NCBI GenBank assembly: GCA_030619405.1
Contig: JAUXBK010000001.1
Location: forward strand, 1 to 40,006
Source of the DNA: Sedimenticola sp.
Lineage (GTDB): Bacteria; Pseudomonadota; Gammaproteobacteria; Chromatiales; Chromatiaceae
Direction of reading: 5' to 3'
Length of the DNA: 40,006 nucleotides
Position numbers and translations under genes: made by a program. This document shows positions 1-6,892 of the stretch, one piece after another (the stretch's first letter is position 1; the number at the start of each line of letters is the position of its first letter). Under the pieces are notes generated by a model. It had not been told where the DNA came from and made no database searches. It worked only from the letters and a program-made list of their open reading frames with translations.

Positions 1-4
1 GGCT

Positions 5-65
5 GGATTTCACGCTCGAATTCGTTAAATATGGCCAATATTCGCCTCATTCGAGCGAAAAATCC
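5..65. repeat. Imperfect inverted repeat downstream of uvrC
   Basis: The 16-nt arms at 6-21 and 49-64 are reverse complements at 14 of 16 positions (left arm begins GATTTCACGCTC), and one more G-C pair (5 with 65) can be added. The loop contains a smaller AT-rich palindrome around AATATGGCCAATATT. No gene is visible in positions 1-114. The structure could be a terminator-like hairpin after uvrC, or the inner part of a mobile element whose possible end lies at 99-117. Confidence 0.55.
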
Positions 66-98
66 CGCTCGGCCCCACGTCCGCTCGCTACGGTCCCC

Positions 99-117
99 AT
101 TCTCGGACAGCCTCCTA
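99..117 (-). repeat. 19-nt repeat copy 1, possible mobile-element end
   Basis: On the minus strand this reads TAGGAGGCTGTCCGAGAAT and begins exactly at the uvrC stop codon TAG. An 18/19 identical copy lies at 39578-39596. A short conserved sequence starting with G/C-rich bases and CTGTCC resembles the terminal repeats of insertion sequences, but no transposase is in view. The element body would extend leftwards, out of the window. Confidence 0.45.
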
Positions 118-1938
118 ATCGTGGAAAGCCGCATAGATCTGCTCTGCCAACTGGCTGCTGATACCCGGTACCCGGGACAGATCCTCCACGCCCGCCCTGG
201 ACACCCCCTGCAATCCTCCCAGCCGTTTCAGCAGGCGCTGGCGTCGCTTCGGACCTATTCCCGGGATCGACTCCAGGGTGGAAGTACTGCGGTCGCGCGC
301 CCTTCGCTGTCGATGGCCGGTGATGGCGAAACGGTGTGCCTCGTCGCGGATCTGCTGGATCAGATGCAGCGCCGGTGAATCTGCCGGCAGTATAATCGGC
401 ACCTCTTTCCCGAACAAGAAGAGCTGCTCCATACCCGCCTTTCGATCCGCCCCCTTGGCTACCCCGATCAGCACTACTCCGGTTACTGCAAGTTCCTCGA
501 ACACTTGGGCCGCCGCACTCAGCTGGCCCTTCCCGCCATCGATGAAGAGTATATCGGGAAGTCGTCCCTCCCCCGCCTGCAGCCGGCGGTAACGCCGGCT
601 CAGCGCCTGTTCCATGGCAGCGTAGTCGTCTCCGGGTACTATCCCTTCGATATTGAAGCGCCGGTAGTCCGATTTGACCGGTCCCTGCTGATCGAAGACC
701 ACGCAGGAGGCCACCGTCAGCTCTCCACCCGTGTGACTGATATCGAAGCACTCCATCCGGGTCGGGGCATCTTCCAGGCCTACTGCCGTCTGCAGCGCCT
801 CCACGCGCCGCTGCATACCATCCCGGCTGGCCAGGCGTGCCTGCAGTGCAAGACGGGCATTCTGAAGCGCCATCTTCAGCCAGCGGGCCCGGTCTGCGCG
901 TACCGCATGGCGTATGCTCACCCGGCGCCCGGCCTGATCACCCAGCACCTCCTCCAGCAGTTTTCGATCCTTCGGTTCACTGCTGACGACGATTTCACCC
1001 GGGATCTGACGACCGATGTAGTACTGCCCCAGGAAGGCAGAGAGTATCCGGGCCTCCTTCTCCCCTTTTGGAATACGGGGAAAGAAGAGCTTGTTGCCGA
1101 GATTGTGTCCATGGCGAATGAAAAACAGCTGAACACAGGCAACTCCTTCGCTGACCGCGCAGGCGAGGATATCCAGGTCACCCCGCTCACCGCTGACGTA
1201 CTGACGCTCCTGAATACGGTTCAGGGTAGCAATCTGATCCCGGTAGCGGGCCGCCTGTTCGAACTCCAGGGCTTCGGCGGCCCGTTCCATGCGTTTTACC
1301 AGACCATTGACGATCCGGTCGGCCCGCCCCTCCAGAAACAGAACCGCATCCTGCACCTCCTCACCGTACTGCGCCTCGGTTACCCGCCCGACACAGGGTG
1401 CTCCGCAACGCTTGATCTGATACTGGAGACAGGGCCGGGAACGATGACTGTAGAAGCTCTCTTCACACTGTCGTACCGGAAACAGTTTCTGCATCAGCCG
1501 CAGGGTCTCCCGCACCGCCCCGGCACTGGGGTAGGGACCGAAGTAACGCCCCTTCTCTCGTTTTGCGCCACGGTGGAAGGCGAGCCGCGGAAAAGGCCCT
1601 TCGGAGAGAAAGATGTAGGGGTAACTCTTGTCGTCCCGCAACAGGATATTGTAACGGGGCTTGAGGGACTTGATCAGGGTGTTCTCGAGGATCAGCGCCT
1701 CGACTTCGGTGTGTGTCACCGTCACCTCGATACTCTGGATCCGGGCAACCAGCACCTGCAGACGCCGGTTGAGGGAGTGCGAGAAATAGCTGCCCACCCG
1801 CCGTCTCAGGTTCCGTGCCTTGCCTACGTAGAGCACATTCCTCTCGCCGTCCAGCATCCGGTAGACGCCTGGGCGGCTGGTCAAGGTCGCGAGAAAGGCC
1901 TTGTGATCGAAACCTTCAGGTAACTTTTCCTCTCCCAT
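115..1938 (-). CDS. uvrC: UvrABC excinuclease subunit C
   Basis: UvrC makes both incisions in nucleotide excision repair after UvrA and UvrB load at a lesion. Numbering here is from the longer possible start at 1974 (619 aa). An N-terminal GIY-YIG nuclease (about residues 35-112), a four-cysteine set (C160, C172, C180, C184) matching the reported Fe-S site of E. coli UvrC, a UVR UvrB-binding helix (about 206-240), the RNase H-like nuclease with DISH and FIDGGKGQ (about 405-555), and C-terminal helix-hairpin-helix repeats are all visible. I chose the internal ATG at 1938 (607 aa) because it fits the N-terminus of E. coli UvrC better. A TATAAT hexamer lies only 7 nt upstream of that ATG (1945-1950), so a near-leaderless transcript is conceivable. 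It sits 3' of uvrY and a uracil-DNA glycosylase gene in the same direction. Confidence 0.97.
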   Translation of the reverse strand: MGEEKLPEGFDHKAFLATLTSRPGVYRMLDGERNVLYVGKARNLRRRVGSYFSHSLNRRLQVLVARIQSIEVTVTHTEVEALILENTLIKSLKPRYNILLRDDKSYPYIFLSEGPFPRLAFHRGAKREKGRYFGPYPSAGAVRETLRLMQKLFPVRQCEESFYSHRSRPCLQYQIKRCGAPCVGRVTEAQYGEEVQDAVLFLEGRADRIVNGLVKRMERAAEALEFEQAARYRDQIATLNRIQERQYVSGERGDLDILACAVSEGVACVQLFFIRHGHNLGNKLFFPRIPKGEKEARILSAFLGQYYIGRQIPGEIVVSSEPKDRKLLEEVLGDQAGRRVSIRHAVRADRARWLKMALQNARLALQARLASRDGMQRRVEALQTAVGLEDAPTRMECFDISHTGGELTVASCVVFDQQGPVKSDYRRFNIEGIVPGDDYAAMEQALSRRYRRLQAGEGRLPDILFIDGGKGQLSAAAQVFEELAVTGVVLIGVAKGADRKAGMEQLFLFGKEVPIILPADSPALHLIQQIRDEAHRFAITGHRQRRARDRSTSTLESIPGIGPKRRQRLLKRLGGLQGVSRAGVEDLSRVPGISSQLAEQIYAAFHD

Positions 1939-1990
1939 GCCCGGATTATACGGGGTCCCGAGGGCGTGTGACATGCGGGCCTGACCTAGC

Positions 1991-2626
1991 CTACATGCTT
2001 TCTCTCAGCATCTCCCTGGCGCTGGCGAACACCGAGCGAAACATCTCGGGTGTGAGCCGCCGAGTCTGGGTGTTGTAACGGCTGCAGTGGTAAGAGTCGA
2101 TCAAACGCAGTCCGCCAGGCAATAGATGTACCTGCTCATGGCCGAAACGCTGCGCAGACAGTTTCACCCCCACCGCCTTGAGCACCGCATTGTGTGCGAT
2201 GGCGCCCAGTGCCATCAGCAGGCCACCTTCGGGCAGGCTGTCGAGCTCTTCCCTCAGAAAGGGGTTGCAGCTGTTGATCTCATCACCCTTCGGTTTGTTC
2301 TGGGGCGGCAGACACTTCACTGCATTGGTGATGCGGCAGTTGAACAGTTGCAGACCATCGCTGCCGGAAATGGACTCCGGGGCGCTGCTGAACCCATATC
2401 GGTACAGCGTGTCGTAGAGCAGGATGCCGGCAAAGTCGCCGGTGAAGGGGCGTCCGCTGGCATTGGCCCCATGCATGCCCGGGGCCAGCCCGACGATCAG
2501 CAGTTGCGCTCGGGGGTCCCCGAACGGGGCGACCGGGCGAGCGTGATACTCCGGATGCGTCTGCCTCACCTGGCCCAGGAACCGGGACAAGCGCGGGCAG
2601 CGCCGACAATCGATATCAAAACTCAT
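1991..2626 (-). CDS. Uracil-DNA glycosylase, family 5 (UDGb type)
   Basis: Predicted to remove uracil and other deaminated bases from DNA in base excision repair. The 211-aa product has four cysteines placed for a 4Fe-4S cluster (C7, C10, C105, C120), the family motif GLAPG (46-50) followed by H52, a FTGD motif (61-64), and the C-terminal block HCSRYNTQT (from H170). GLAPG rather than GEGPG, and HCSRYN rather than HPS, point to family 5 rather than family 4. It lies 10 nt after the uvrY stop and about 50 nt before uvrC, so the three are probably cotranscribed. In E. coli, uvrY and uvrC are adjacent; the glycosylase in between is the unusual part. The family call is from motifs alone. Confidence 0.88.
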   Translation of the reverse strand: MSFDIDCRRCPRLSRFLGQVRQTHPEYHARPVAPFGDPRAQLLIVGLAPGMHGANASGRPFTGDFAGILLYDTLYRYGFSSAPESISGSDGLQLFNCRITNAVKCLPPQNKPKGDEINSCNPFLREELDSLPEGGLLMALGAIAHNAVLKAVGVKLSAQRFGHEQVHLLPGGLRLIDSYHCSRYNTQTRRLTPEMFRSVFASAREMLRESM

Positions 2627-2636
2627 CGCGGGTGTC

Positions 2637-3275
2637 TCAGTTGCCGATCAGCCCGTAACGCAGGGCCAGGTGGGTCAGCTCCACATCGGTACCCACCTGG
2701 AGTTTCTCGAACAGGCGGTGGCGATAGGTACTGACTGTCTTGGGGCTCAGACAGAGAGCATCGGAGATATCCTGGGTCTTGCGCCCCTGGGTGATCATCA
2801 ACAACACCTGCATCTCCCGCTGTGAGAGGGCGTTGAAGGGGGATTCGGGATCGACGCCCGAAAGACGGGCCAGTGTCAGTTTCTTGGACACCTCGCTGGA
2901 GATGAAAGGACGCCCCGCCGCAACGATGCGGATCGCCTCGAACATCTCGTCCGCCGGGCACCCCTTGGTCAGATATCCGAGCGCGCCGGCCGTGTGGAGC
3001 TGATCCGGGAAGGGGGCATCCGTGTGCACTGTCACGGCGATGATCTGGGTTCCGGGTGAGAAGCGCTTGATCTTGCGGGTCGCCTCGATGCCACCGATCC
3101 CCGGCATACTGACATCCATCAGCACCAGATCCGGCTGCAGTCTCTGTACCTGTTCCACTGCCTGCTCGCCACTCTCCGCCTCCCCCACCACCTCTATCTC
3201 GGGATCACTGGAGAGAATGTGGCGAAAACCGGTTCGAACCAGTTCATGATCGTCAACGAGCAGCACCCTGATCAT
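2637..3275 (-). CDS. uvrY: LuxR/FixJ-type response regulator UvrY/GacA
   Basis: Response regulator of the BarA/GacS two-component system, which in relatives switches on CsrB/RsmZ-type small RNAs and so relieves CsrA repression. The receiver domain starts MIRVLLVDDHELVR, with phospho-acceptor D54 in VLMDVSMPG and the conserved lysine in YLTKG. The C-terminal helix-turn-helix contains LSPKTVSTYR. Length (212 aa) and sequence follow E. coli UvrY almost throughout. The start at 3275 is supported by GGAGA 7 nt upstream; an in-frame ATG ten codons earlier is less likely. It heads the uvrY-UDG-uvrC run and has a good promoter upstream (3308-3336). The sensor kinase is not in the window. Confidence 0.95.
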   Translation of the reverse strand: MIRVLLVDDHELVRTGFRHILSSDPEIEVVGEAESGEQAVEQVQRLQPDLVLMDVSMPGIGGIEATRKIKRFSPGTQIIAVTVHTDAPFPDQLHTAGALGYLTKGCPADEMFEAIRIVAAGRPFISSEVSKKLTLARLSGVDPESPFNALSQREMQVLLMITQGRKTQDISDALCLSPKTVSTYRHRLFEKLQVGTDVELTHLALRYGLIGN

Positions 3276-3307
3276 ACATTCTCCATCAAGACACATAGGA
3301 ACCAATT

Positions 3308-3336
3308 ACCATAGCAAACGCTGGCTGCTTTCTCAA
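3308..3336 (-). promoter_or_regulatory. Sigma-70-type promoter for uvrY
   Basis: On the minus strand a -35 TTGAGA (3331-3336), a 17-nt spacer and a -10 TATGGT (3308-3313) preceded by TGC (extended -10) stand in the 90-nt gap between the VWA gene and uvrY. Transcription would start near 3300, about 25 nt before the uvrY ATG. Assigned by consensus only. Confidence 0.6.
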
Positions 3337-3364
3337 TGGAGTGATTTTTAAAGAAAAATGGAGT

Positions 3365-5482
3365 TCAGGTAGTCAACCTTCGGTAGATATCCGACACCTT
3401 GAGGGGCAATATTCTGACATCGTCGATGACAGTGTAGGCCGCCGGTCCATAGAGGCGGGGCAGATAGTCCCTGGCCTGCTCATCGATGGTGATGCAGTAG
3501 GGATGCACCCCCTCCCGCCGTGCCTCGATCAATGCCCGCCGGGTGTCCTCGATGCCATAATCGCCCCGATAGCTGTCGTAGTCGTCCGGTTTGCCGTCGG
3601 AAAGGGTGATGAGCACCCGGGTCCGGGCATCCACCTCGCTCAACACCCGGGTCAGGTGACGTATGGCAAACCCCATGCGGGTGTAGTCATGGGGCCTGAT
3701 GCCGCTGATGCGGGCCTTCACCTCCGCCGCATAGGGCTCGTCAAAATGTTTGATGTGATACAGCTCGCAGCGTTTGCGGGTGATACTGGAAAATCCGTAG
3801 ATGGCATATCTGTCTCCCAGGGTCTCCAGGGACTCGCACAGCAGCACCAGGGACTCCCGCTCCGCATCGTTGATCCACCCCTTGGTGGAGCCGCTCATGT
3901 CCACCATGAAGATCACCGCGATATTGCGCTCGGTCCGATGCATCCGGGTAAACAGCCGCTCCGACATCTCCCGCCCGTCCCGTGCATCCGCCAGTGCCTC
4001 CACCAGGGCATCCAGATCCACGTTGTCACCGTGGTTCTGGCGCTTCAGCAGCCGGTTCTCGTCACGCATCGCCTCGAAGATGCGGCGCAGGTGTTTCACC
4101 AGCCCGACATAGCGCTCCAGGGTCTCCTCGACGAATCCGTCATAGACCGGCGTTACGCTCTTCTCCCGCACGGCGCACCAGTTCTTGCGGTAGTGCTGGC
4201 GGCGGTAGTCCCACTCCCGGTAGAGATGGGCCCCCTCCTCATGGTAGACCCCGCTCCAGACATCGTCCGGGTCGGTCACCTCGTCCTGGAACAGGGCCGG
4301 GTCATACGCACCCGGTCCCGCCGGCTCCAAGTACGCATCAGGTATCTCGCCCAGATCCACGATAATGGAGCTGATCAGCCCCTTGACCTCTTCCGGCAGG
4401 GGCATCGGTTTTCCGTCCAGCAGGATCTCGGTTCGCATCCCCTCGGGCAGCTCCGGGGCGGGCAGCTCCCGTTTGGAAAAACGACTCCCTCCGGCTTTTT
4501 CCCGCTCCCCGGGCGGCCGCCCCGGTTCATGTTCATCTTCGAGCAGCTTGAGAGTGACCCGGAACTTTGCCTTCTCCCGCTCCAGGCGCGCGGCCATACA
4601 GGCCTCTACCAGCTCGGGCTGCAACACCCCTTGCCAGGGCGGGGGCTGACCAGGCTCCAGACGCTGCTGCTGCTCCTCGGCCAGGCGCACTGCCTCCGTG
4701 ACACGGGTACCGGGTCTGGCCAGGCGCCGGCGCAGGGCGTGCCACTCGCCCGCCGGTTCCGCCTCCCCCGGCAACCCCCGGATGCGCTCCATCTCCCGGT
4801 GCAGACCGGGCAGTTCCCGTTCGATCAGCGCCTCCAGCCGCAGCGCCTCCAGCGCCTGAAACAGGTGCAGGAAGCGTTCCGGGTCCGGCTGTTTCGCCAA
4901 GATCTCGGTAAGCGGGCAACGGAAGGTCCCGTATCGGATCTGGGCCCACAGGGTAACCATCATCACCTTATAGAGGATGAAGTTATCGTTCTCATCCGGC
5001 AGACGCGCCAGTACCGGCGGCAGATAGAGGGTCTCGGTGTCGGTATAGATCTGGTCCGACTCCTCCAGCTTCAGCCGGCGACCGGAGAGTCCCTGGAGAA
5101 AACCATGCAGAATCCCTCTCTTCTCCTCCAGCACACAGCCCGAGGCACGTTCGTGGCGCTCACGGGCGAAGCGGTCGAGCCGGCGGATCACTTCCAGAGC
5201 CGGGCGCAGCCCCTCCCGGTCGTAGGTGTCCATGGCGTGCAGCGCCCAGGCCTCCACCTGGTGCTGGTCCATGCCGGCCAGGGCTTCGCTCACGCGGCAG
5301 GCGTACTGGTACCCCAGCTCGATATTGGTGCTGGCTACACGTTCCACCCAATCGATGGCATAGCGGCGTTCCGCCAGGGGAAGTTCGCCGATGGCGGCGA
5401 CCGGGGTGGCGGTACTGCGGAAGGTGTATTCGACCTCCAGGATCTGATCGAGACGATCTTTCAGTGATAGGGCATCATGCAT
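3365..5482 (-). CDS. VWA-domain protein of the CbbO/NorD family
   Basis: CbbO/NorD proteins bring a MoxR-type ATPase to its client: Rubisco for CbbQ-CbbO, nitric oxide reductase for NorQ-NorD. The 705-aa product has a long helical, charged N-terminal part and a C-terminal von Willebrand A domain with a complete metal-ion site: DMSGS (528-532), T601 in DYTRMG and D629 in LSDGKPDD. No signal peptide or membrane segment is seen, so it is probably cytoplasmic. The start at 5482 is supported by AGGTG upstream; an in-frame ATG 13 codons earlier lies within an inverted-repeat region. The partner ATPase gene is upstream, same strand, 212 nt away. No Rubisco or nor gene is present in the window, so the choice between CbbO and NorD is open. 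Confidence 0.85.
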   Translation of the reverse strand: MHDALSLKDRLDQILEVEYTFRSTATPVAAIGELPLAERRYAIDWVERVASTNIELGYQYACRVSEALAGMDQHQVEAWALHAMDTYDREGLRPALEVIRRLDRFARERHERASGCVLEEKRGILHGFLQGLSGRRLKLEESDQIYTDTETLYLPPVLARLPDENDNFILYKVMMVTLWAQIRYGTFRCPLTEILAKQPDPERFLHLFQALEALRLEALIERELPGLHREMERIRGLPGEAEPAGEWHALRRRLARPGTRVTEAVRLAEEQQQRLEPGQPPPWQGVLQPELVEACMAARLEREKAKFRVTLKLLEDEHEPGRPPGEREKAGGSRFSKRELPAPELPEGMRTEILLDGKPMPLPEEVKGLISSIIVDLGEIPDAYLEPAGPGAYDPALFQDEVTDPDDVWSGVYHEEGAHLYREWDYRRQHYRKNWCAVREKSVTPVYDGFVEETLERYVGLVKHLRRIFEAMRDENRLLKRQNHGDNVDLDALVEALADARDGREMSERLFTRMHRTERNIAVIFMVDMSGSTKGWINDAERESLVLLCESLETLGDRYAIYGFSSITRKRCELYHIKHFDEPYAAEVKARISGIRPHDYTRMGFAIRHLTRVLSEVDARTRVLITLSDGKPDDYDSYRGDYGIEDTRRALIEARREGVHPYCITIDEQARDYLPRLYGPAAYTVIDDVRILPLKVSDIYRRLTT

Positions 5483-5490
5483 GGTGTTAC

Positions 5491-5654
5491 ACCTAGATCC
5501 TGCAGGTATTCGCACGCACATAGCACAACCTCTTGTCCCGTATAGCGATATGAAAAATCTTGGAAATCACAATAAGGATTCCACTCAATTTTTCATTCGC
5601 TCTACGAAACAATAGCTTGCACTCTGTACGCACGACTACCTGCAGGATCTAGGT
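5491..5654. repeat. Inverted repeat in the gap between the CbbQ/NorQ and CbbO/NorD genes
   Basis: Two perfect 18-nt arms (ACCTAGATCCTGCAGGTA at 5491-5508 and its reverse complement at 5637-5654) enclose 128 bp. Partial pairing continues inward for about 11 nt with differences that are all or mostly transitions. The arrangement looks like a small nonautonomous element with terminal inverted repeats. The left arm covers the region just before the start of the CbbO/NorD-like gene. The CCTAGATCC core resembles the TAG-containing heptamers at 6514-6586. Confidence 0.7.
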
Positions 5655-5694
5655 TGCAGCTTTTTTACGGCCATTCTCCAGCCGGATTCTGCGT

Positions 5695-6507
5695 TCAGAA
5701 AATAGACGAGGAGAGCTCGTTCACCGCGGCCAGCATGTCCGGGTCGTCCGTCAGGGCCTGGGCGATCGCCCCGCGGCAGGCGGAAACGGGTGTGATGCCA
5801 CTGACGATAAGTTTTCCCGCATGCACCAGCAGCCGGGTACTCGCCCCCTCCTCCAGCCCGCTCCCCTTGAGATTGCGGGTCATACCGGCAAACTTTATCA
5901 GTTTTGCGGCGGTCTCCGAGTCGATCCCCGATTCCCGCGAGACGATGGCGGTTTCCAGTCCCACTCCCGGGTAGTCAAATTCAAGGGCCACGAAGCGCTG
6001 ACGGGTGCTCTGTTTGAGGTCCTTCAGTACGCTTTGATAACCGGGGTTGTAGGAGATGGTCAGACAGAACTCGGGCGTTGCCTCGATCATGGAGCCCAGC
6101 TTCTCGATCGGCAGCACCCGCCGGTCGTCCGCCAGCGGGTGAATCACCACCATGGTGTCCTTGCGCGCCTCGACGATCTCATCCAGGTAGCAGATGCCCC
6201 CGGAGCGCACCGCCTGGGTCAGGGGGCCGTCCACCCAGACTGTCTCCCCCCCCTTCACCAGATAGCGCCCCACCAGGTCGGAGGCAGTCAGGTCATCGTG
6301 GCAGGAGACGGTGATCAAGGGCCGTTTCAGCCGCCAGGCCATGTACTCCATGAAACGGGTCTTGCCACACCCGGTCGGCCCCTTCAGCAACAGCGGCAGA
6401 CCATTGACATAGGCCGCCTCGAAGATCGCTATCTCGTCGCTGGTCGCCTGATAGAAGGGTTCCTCATCCACCAGGTACTCGTCGAGTTTCAGTATTCTTG
6501 CATTCAT
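5695..6507 (-). CDS. MoxR-family AAA+ ATPase, CbbQ/NorQ type
   Basis: ATP-driven remodelling enzyme that works with the VWA protein encoded downstream. The 270-aa product has Walker A GPTGCGKT (43-50), Walker B ICYLDE (105-110), a sensor asparagine N154 in SYNPGYQ and a likely arginine-finger segment STRQRF. The long stretches EYMAWRLKRPL, TASDLVGRYL and VVIHPLADDRR are typical of CbbQ/NirQ/NorQ proteins. No Shine-Dalgarno sequence precedes its ATG; only 6 nt separate the ATG from a 14-bp tandem repeat array (6514-6586), which could affect expression. The client is unknown: CbbQ (Rubisco activation) and NorQ (NO reductase maturation) cannot be told apart here without the neighbouring substrate gene. 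Confidence 0.9.
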   Translation of the reverse strand: MNARILKLDEYLVDEEPFYQATSDEIAIFEAAYVNGLPLLLKGPTGCGKTRFMEYMAWRLKRPLITVSCHDDLTASDLVGRYLVKGGETVWVDGPLTQAVRSGGICYLDEIVEARKDTMVVIHPLADDRRVLPIEKLGSMIEATPEFCLTISYNPGYQSVLKDLKQSTRQRFVALEFDYPGVGLETAIVSRESGIDSETAAKLIKFAGMTRNLKGSGLEEGASTRLLVHAGKLIVSGITPVSACRGAIAQALTDDPDMLAAVNELSSSIF

Positions 6508-6513
6508 AGAAAC

Positions 6514-6586
6514 AGGTTCTAGATACTAGGTTCTAGATACTAGGTTCTAGATACTAGGTTCTAGGTACTAGGTTCTAGGTACTAGG
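6514..6586. repeat. Tandem array of a 14-bp (2 x 7) repeat
   Basis: Five 14-bp units AGGTTCTAG(A/G)TACT follow one another without a gap, ending in AGG. Each unit is two heptamers of the form AG(G/A)T(T/A)CT, so the array is ten heptamers. The first three units carry AGATACT and the last two AGGTACT. It lies directly upstream of the CbbQ/NorQ-like start codon. The same heptamer recurs in opposite orientation at 6855-6891. Confidence 0.95.
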
Positions 6587-6675
6587 AAAAACATAAAGAC
6601 GTTTCATCTGGTGCTATCGCCGCAACAGGCATGCCACACAAACCCTCTCTGGGTGCAGAGCACGCCAACGACACG

Positions 6676-6712
6676 TCACGCCGCCGGGGCGGTGTGACAC
6701 GGCGTGTTTTTT
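6676..6712 (+). terminator. GC-rich hairpin followed by six T residues, plus strand
   Basis: CACGCCG (6677-6683) pairs with CGGCGTG (6700-6706), followed by TTTTTT (6707-6712). A competing stem, 6676-6685 with 6688-6697, has ten pairs with one G-T. The T-run makes it a rho-independent terminator only for plus-strand transcription, yet no plus-strand gene lies upstream. Positions 6590-6676 also hold a short CTCTG/CAGAG hairpin, so an unannotated small RNA ending here is possible. The rest of the 385-bp gap (6508-6892) is repeats. Confidence 0.5.
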
Positions 6713-6717
6713 CCTAC

Positions 6718-6854
6718 TACAGCAAATGCTAAGTACGAGGTATCAGGATGTCGGGTTGCGGCGCGCTCATAAGTATGTGATAACCTGAAATATCAGTAAG
6801 ATGCGCGCCTAACCCAACCTACATTATGTTCGTAGGGACTTAGCGTTTGCTGTA
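6718..6854. mobile_element. Palindromic MITE-like element
   Basis: Terminal arms TACAGCAAATGCTAAGT (6718-6734) and its counterpart at 6838-6854 are reverse complements at 16 of 17 positions. Inside, a second inverted pair contains GTTGGGTTAGGCGCGC (minus strand, right side) and a related GTCGGGTTGCGGCGCGC (left side). Such GTTGGGTTA-containing palindromes are frequent dispersed intergenic elements in proteobacteria. It is 137 bp, has no coding capacity, and abuts the heptamer array at 6855. No clear target-site duplication is seen. Confidence 0.75.
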
Positions 6855-6891
6855 CTAGCACCTAGTACCTAGAACCTAGAACCTAGTACCT
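6855..6891. repeat. Heptamer array, inverted relative to 6514-6586
   Basis: Five consecutive heptamers TAGCACC, TAGTACC, TAGAACC, TAGAACC, TAGTACC end 2 nt before the purA stop codon. Their reverse complement GGT(T/A/G)CTA is the same heptamer family as the array at 6514-6586. The two arrays thus flank the 6587-6854 segment in opposite orientation. Confidence 0.9.
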
Positions 6892-6892
6892 C

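Noticed and set aside
505..1923. Long plus-strand open frame opposite uvrC
   Set aside because: Antisense shadow of a GC-rich gene; uvrC matches its family throughout.
3341..5467. Plus-strand open frame of about 700 codons opposite the VWA gene
   Set aside because: Shadow frame with no recognisable domain; the minus-strand protein has a full VWA domain.
6514..6586. CRISPR array
   Set aside because: The 14-bp units are contiguous with no spacers and no cas genes are nearby.
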